NCBI GenBank assembly: GCA_904066235.2
Contig: CAJFCV020000006.1
Location: 8,184,001 to 8,248,000, forward strand
Origin: Bursaphelenchus xylophilus
Lineage: Eukaryota; Nematoda; Chromadorea; Rhabditida; Aphelenchoididae
Length of the DNA: 64,000 nt
Direction of reading: 5' to 3'
A program made the translations under genes and the position numbers. Shown piece after piece: positions 58,808-64,000 of this stretch (the first letter of the stretch is position 1; each line of letters opens with the position of its first letter). The notes beneath the pieces were generated by a model. It was not told the origin of the DNA and did no database searches. It worked only from the letters and a program-made list of their open reading frames with translations.

Positions 58808-60245
58808 TTCTGAAAAACATTACAATTATGAATTGGGCATGGGAAATAGAAAATAGTGGTAAATTGAACCCCGAATCTGCCCCTGATTCCGGTCTCTAAT
58901 GTCGTGATCAACCAGGAAAGGCATCCTAAGTACGCACAGTGCCACAAAACATAAGTTTCGTATATTGCACTAGGTCCACACCTTCAAAACTAGGCAAAAG
59001 AAACCAAAAATAACAACCAAAAGTAACAAAAACACTCGAAGTGCTCGAGAATCTCCTAGAACTTACTTGATCCGCGGCCCAGACAATTTTAGTGGCCAAG
59101 AGCGAGGGCGAGAAAAGAAAGATCAGGAGAAAAAAGGTCCCCGAGATCTCCCCTCCTCCTTTTATTTTCTCCGATAGCCGATGGTCACTCTCGGGGGCGA
59201 TATTACACACCAAAACGTTTATTATAGCCAAATATCAGGTTGGAACACTCGCTTTTGCGAAAATTAATCATAGATTTTCCAAAATTTTAATTTTCTTTCT
59301 TGAAACAGAATGCCAACCCAAATAAGGAAGGCGAAAATTGTGCGGAAAAGAGTGGATTTAAAGTTTATAATTGTCGATGTGAGCCATGTAGACCTTATTG
59401 CACCATGCTAAGTGATTTTTTAAGAGTACTGTACTCTAAATTTCTAATGAGTGGAAAAGTTTACTTATCTATAATAACAGCAAAATCAAAGGTCGCTGAT
59501 AACAAACAAACTGATTATCTTTTTTTAGTCCAGCCGGTTCCGGAAACTTTCATCTCCGCAATTTTTCTATTGTTTATTTTGTTGCATCGCCGCTTCCGGA
59601 ACCAAGACGTTGTTGCCATCCCCGGGGGCGTTTTTGCAACCAAAACAACCTACGGTAATTATATACGTAATCTTTTCGATATGGACTACGCCTTATTCGT
59701 TTCTGCGAACTGATAAGCAATCATTAAGAGACCTGAAGTTTAATATTGATGCATATAATCGGCTCAACGTCTTTTTTGACGTAAGCTGAGGGAATGGCAC
59801 TCCCCAAAAATCGAACATTCGAATAGCAAAAACCGGAAAAGACTGTTGCCAAAACTGGAGGAAGGGATTAAGCTGAATTAAAAAAATGATTAAAACTTTT
59901 TATTGAAGATCAACATAAATAAGGGGATTTGAGGTCGCCCATTGCAGAAACTGCAGAGATACGCGAAGATCTTTGTGAAGGTATAGGAAAAGGCCCAAGA
60001 AAGCATTACTTTACCTGTAGATCTTGCCTAGAATGCCATTTTTTGCTCCAACATCAATCAAAAAAACAATTGTATTATATAAAAGCACAAAGGTCAGTAT
60101 TTTTCGACCAAAAAGCCTCAGAAAGTTGGCAAGCTGGCAATCTGGCAATGTCTTCGAAACCAATAAATAAAGCTTGCTCCAGCCTTAATTAAACGCTTAC
60201 AATTAGTGATTCACTTCGATAAATTTGTTTCCAATATTACTCATA
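58808..60245. other. Intergenic upstream of unc-45
   Basis: AT-rich with short frames lacking known motifs. An acceptor-like TTTCAG near 58812 precedes the unc-45 ATG. Nothing else recognised before the MITE at 60246. Confidence 0.5.
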
Positions 60246-60480
60246 CTAGTCGCCGCAAAAAGTCTTTGGAATTTTCTGCGACTCTGCACTGTGCATGAAC
60301 CCGAAAAGTGCTTTTGCACAGTGCATCCGACCCGAAAAGTGCTTTTGCACTGTGCAATTTCGTTGATTTTGCCTTATTGTCGCGCGCGATTCCCATTTTT
60401 CTCAGCGACAAATCGACATTTCGGGGTGCGACGGGATTTGGGGGCCGCGAAAAATTCCAAAGACTTTTTGCGGCGACTAG
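60246..60480. mobile_element. MITE, CTAGTCG family
   Basis: 235 bp between TA dinucleotides (60244-60245 and 60481-60482), with perfect ~30-bp terminal inverted repeats starting CTAGTCGCCGCAAAAAGTC. The core has two copies of a 35-bp unit (CCGAAAAGTGCTTTTGCAC...) and several TGCACAGTGC hairpins. No coding capacity. Related by ends and core motif to 30229-30319. Confidence 0.85.
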
Positions 60481-60734
60481 TAACATCGGATCAAATTGTC
60501 AACAGGGCATGTTCAGTGCTCCCAGAACTCCTCTTGGAAGATCCGGTTTGCTCTTGGAGGGCGGGATGAATGTTTTCAAGGCTGATGTAATCGTCTTTAG
60601 CAACTTTTCACTAACATTCCTTTATCAGAAACTTCACGGAATATAATGTAGAAGAACTGTGATAAGAAGGCTGTATTTTTGTCTATAAAAAGAAGACCAT
60701 GTTCTGCCTCCAATATCAGTAGAATCAACGAGGC

Positions 60735-62252
60735 ATGTGGAAGGTAGCAAGTCTGGTTCTCTTGCTCGGCTATGCCTACGGAGGCGACGATTCCAATTTC
60801 AAGTTGATCAACAACCACTACAGCAATGTCCGGATCCAAGGATTGGCCAGAGGCGATGTGATAAAGTTCACCGGAACTTTGGATGTCATCAAAAATGCGA
60901 CGGCCGTCTTTTCGATCATTGATTTGGAGACTGGAAAGCATGATCTGTTTGTGGAATTGAATAATGCTGAGAAGAAAATCTACGTTCAATCGGATAAGGG
61001 TAACATCTTGGTGATTTAATTTATGGGATAAAAGTAATCTTGTACTGAAAAGTCTTTATTGGACTGGAGGAAAAATTAAACGGTGGATAGTCAGCATAAA
61101 TATTAGCAGGGTGTAAATGAATAATATAAAATTTAACAAAATTTATTTTTGAATTTTTTCTTGCTGTTTAAAACCATTATAATTTTCAGGTTCGCTCCAA
61201 ACCAAAGAAATTCCTCCAGGACCCAAAAACCCCGTCTCAGTCCGGGTTCAAGTGCTCAATTACAACGTCGCTCGAATTTATGTTGGCAGAAAAGTGATTG
61301 GTGACATCGAGACCGGCTACATTGGAGGTCCAAAATATTTTGTGACCACCGGAAATATCCGGGATCCCAAAATCAATGTGGATGAAGGAAACAGGCTGCC
61401 AATTTATAAACGAGGAATTGACTTTAGAACAGGTAAAATACATAGTAGACAAAACTTCGAATTTAACGTTTCGGAAAGTCGCCTTCATTCCAATATCAAT
61501 TTATTTTGAATTATAATAATCTTTCCAGGAATTCTGATGATTTAGCGTACAGGTTTCTCATCAAAAAAAATCACTTTCATCGGGCTTACCATAAAAGTTT
61601 TAAAATCGAAAACAGATTTTAAAAATTTCTTTGTAATGATAATCCAGGCTAATCGAAAACTTGAGGTTTTCGTCGCGGGACCAAATCAATTCGTTATCTC
61701 TAGCTGTAAGAGCATTGATATTGAAACATTGCGTCAACTCCGATTAATTTTAGTCTTAACCTATAAAGCACATGTTATCAGCCTGTATTTTGTTTCAATT
61801 TAAGCCCAGCTTTATAAATCTAACATCGATCTTTACCATTTTATTCCACGGATAATTTTACAGGAGATGTTCTCAACTTTGACGTCAGTGTCCGCAAGAG
61901 TGATCTTTACATCTACCTCTTGGCTGACGAGGACTTGGTTGGCTATGCGTTGAAGACAAACCTCCAAGAGCAATCCATTTCTTTCTCCAATAATCAAGGA
62001 GATCAATGGGGTGCAGAAGAAACCTACAACGTCACGAATCTGAGACAGGATTCCATTGTAAGCATTCGGCTTGAAAACGAAGAGGACGGCGTTAAGGCTA
62101 CCATCAACAATAAACAGAGTTACGTGTATCCTCATCAGATCGACAAACCCGAATCTGAATACAGAACTCTGTTTGTGGACTCGATTGATGCGTCAGTTCG
62201 ATTCTCGGCCACCAAGAGAAAGGGAGACGATTCGGATGAGGATTTGAAATAA
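60735..62252 (+). CDS. Secreted protein with galectin-like domains
   Basis: Exons 60735-60999, 61190-61432 and 61864-62252 give 298 residues. A signal peptide (MWKVASLVLLLGYAYG) leads into a first galectin-like half (IQGLARGDVIKFTGTLDVI, AVFSIIDLETGKHDLFVEL). The second half is clearer: DVLNFDVSVRKSDLYIYLLA, ISFSNNQGDQWGAEETYNV (the WGxEE motif), VSIRLENEEDGVKATINN and TLFVDSIDASVRF. The H-x-NPR sugar-contact residues expected before WGxEE are not present, so beta-galactoside binding is doubtful. The C-terminal tail is charged (KRKGDDSDEDLK). A classical signal peptide is unusual for galectins, which normally leave cells without one, but nematodes have several such divergent proteins. All junctions are phase 1. 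Confidence 0.8.
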
Positions 62253-62565
62253 GATGGAAAAGACAACACAAAATTAAAATTACTTTTTAAGCGCCGGATA
62301 AGCTGCAACTGAACAGTAGATCAAAATAAATGTTATCTTCTTGCGCCGTAATCGAAAAATTTGATTTTGTAGTCGCTTTCCGACAAATAATTTTATCCAA
62401 TCAAGAGCCGCGGAGATATCGCCAAACAAAGTTTTTTTTGACGCACCGTACGTCCGTCCGCATCCAATAAGAAGATACGAGACATTTAATTTTTTGATGA
62501 TAATGGCTTCTAAAATCAACTCAACGCTCAATTTGAAGCAGTAAAAAGTTTATTTCTGTTTCCTT

Positions 62566-64000
62566 TCAGACGGTTTGCTTCTTTCTCTCCCGCTTGTCAT
62601 TGTTGTCTTCCTCTTCGTTCTCATTTTCTTTGCAGTCCTTCACAACCAGTTCGATTCTTTTGTCTCTGTCGGCCACAGATGGGCCATGGAATGGATGATC
62701 GGGGTCCCAATCCAATGGATCGTTTGGTTTGATTCCATTGCTCTAAAATTATGCAAAAAATCATAAAAATTAAGACGTCTCTCACCTTTGCGGCATGTTG
62801 CAGACAAAAGTAGAGATACGAATAGTCGGGTATGCTCTGGTATAAGAGCCCGTCTACACACTGCATTATGGCCAGGAATTCTCGCCTGGGGCACTCGGAA
62901 AGGAATTCCTCCAAGGGTTCGCCGGCTCGGACGGCTTCTTTCCAACGCAAGACATCCTCCTTTTCGGCCCCTTTTAATTTCCGCCAAGGTAATTGGCCGG
63001 CTGTCCATTCCACGACCATATACAGCCAGGCTTCAATGTCGTCCTTTCGTGACTGTTCCATCTGTTTTAGGGCCGCAATGGCCGCGTAACGAGTGGTCCC
63101 TCGGAATGGGGCTGATTGACGGGGCATTCGGAGGTCTTTGGCCTCTGTGTCGCTGCAATTGACGACAGTTTGGGACCGTTAAAATAAAATTTTGCAATGA
63201 AATAAAAATAATTTTTCCGAGCTGCGCCCGAATAAAGATTTGCGAACGACAAACGACTCCCAAAAATGTACTTACCCCACAAACTTCCTGCACAACCCGA
63301 AATCCAGCATGTAAATGATGTGATGTTCTTGAGTTTCCGGCCTGCCTATCGCAAAATTCCCAGGCTTTATATCCCGATGTAGATAGCCAATTCGATGTAG
63401 ATCCTCTACGGACATTAGACTCTGCTCTGCAGCCTTGAGGGCAGTGTTTAGCGAAAATCTTTGACGTTCTCGTTCCATGCGGAGATCCCATAAATTCCGA
63501 CCGACCTACAGTAATATAATAAAATTAAAATATCGATATTTTACGTGGACAAATCGCTAAGACTACTGTATAAAAATTTAGAGAACCGATGTGAAAAATT
63601 TTCAGATCGATTTTTTGTGGAAAATTTAATTTTGACCTTAAAATTTATTTAAATCATCAAAAAAATTCTGCAAAGCGCGAGCTAAAATATTTTCAAATAT
63701 CTTGAAAAATTCCAATTTCAATTTGCGTCACGTTGCATCTAAATCCGTCACTTTTTTATTCAAAAACAAATTTGCTTACCAACTTCATGACCAAGAATCG
63801 GAACCTTCCTTCCACTTTTCCTCGGTCCACAATGGTACAAAAATGCGGTGATTTGATCATGACGGCACCTCGAAGGACTCGGCCATCCATGGAGAGGACC
63901 CTCTTCTTCACATCGCATGTTTCGCACTTGGCCGCGAACAATTGCCCGTCCTTGGATTTGACCTCGAACACAGCGCCAAAACCGCCTTTCCCCAGCAATT
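62566..64000 (-). CDS. TTBK/CK1-type protein kinase, 3' part
   Basis: Exons 63780-64000 (cut by the window edge), 63276-63505, 62786-63152 and 62566-62742. The N-lobe glycine loop (MLGKGGFGAVFEV) with AAKCE carrying the Lys, the catalytic loop YLHRDIKPGNFAIG, LDFGLCRKF and FRGTTRYAAIAALKQME are all present, so the kinase should be active. RKDDIEAWLYMVVEWTAGQL and PWRKLKG are typical of tau-tubulin-kinase-like CK1 relatives, greatly expanded in nematodes and often sperm-expressed. A C-terminal tail is acidic then basic (ENENEEE, KREKKQ-type). It is the second CK1-group gene here, after the pseudokinase at 23843-25493. Confidence 0.9.

Noticed and set aside
59300..59713. 137-codon plus-strand frame upstream of the galectin-like gene
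   Set aside because: No family, no acceptor before the ATG, AT-rich codon use unlike neighbours.

Overview
The window is nuclear DNA of a nematode. About 28 protein-coding genes lie on both strands. They have many small exons, mostly short GT-AG introns (35-700 nt), and TTTCAG/TTTTAG acceptors a few bases before many start codons, as expected for spliced-leader trans-splicing. Nematode-specific families (MIG-18-like modules, a CPG4-like protein, many ShKT modules) agree with this. The genus cannot be fixed from the sequence. No bacterial genes, CRISPR arrays or virus-like genes were seen.

Layout. 1-13 kb: 3' part of unc-18 (+); a coiled-coil gene under a heat-shock-type promoter (-); syntaxin-6 and POFUT1 (-); RNase P subunit RPP30 followed by the mitochondrial RNase P methyltransferase TRMT10C (+); a secreted MIG-18/ShKT modular protein (-). 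13-29.6 kb: SYF2 (+); eIF4A (-); a tight + strand run of PIX, NUDCD1, BUD31 and a CK1/TTBK-type pseudokinase; MCM3 (-) sharing a divergent promoter with rps-8 (+). 29.7-35.8 kb: an ADAM17-type protease, a small Sm-like gene, rpl-3 and rpl-5, all on -. 36-45 kb: a decayed mariner, a PDZ protein (-), a CPG4-like secreted protein (+), cysteine synthase (-). 45-54.5 kb: a 13-exon DEG/ENaC channel (-) with a transposon in one intron, a tetraspanin (+), an ShKT protein (-), rpl-36 (-). 55-64 kb: unc-45 (-), a CTAGTCG-type MITE, a secreted tandem galectin-like protein (+), and the 3' part of a TTBK-type kinase (-).

Most genes are housekeeping (translation: eIF4A, RPS8, RPL3, RPL5, RPL36; splicing: SYF2, BUD31; replication: MCM3; RNA processing: RPP30, TRMT10C) or neuromuscular and signalling genes (UNC-18, UNC-45, PIX, DEG/ENaC, POFUT1, ADAM17). 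Several same-strand neighbours are 10-260 bp apart and could be operons. I did not find a wholly new system. The more unusual points are the heat-shock promoter on an unrecognised coiled-coil gene, the adjacency of nuclear and mitochondrial RNase P genes, the Sm-like gene whose last acceptor coincides with the ADAM17 start, the pseudokinase, and three transposon families. Exon coordinates were read by eye and may be off by 1 bp in places.
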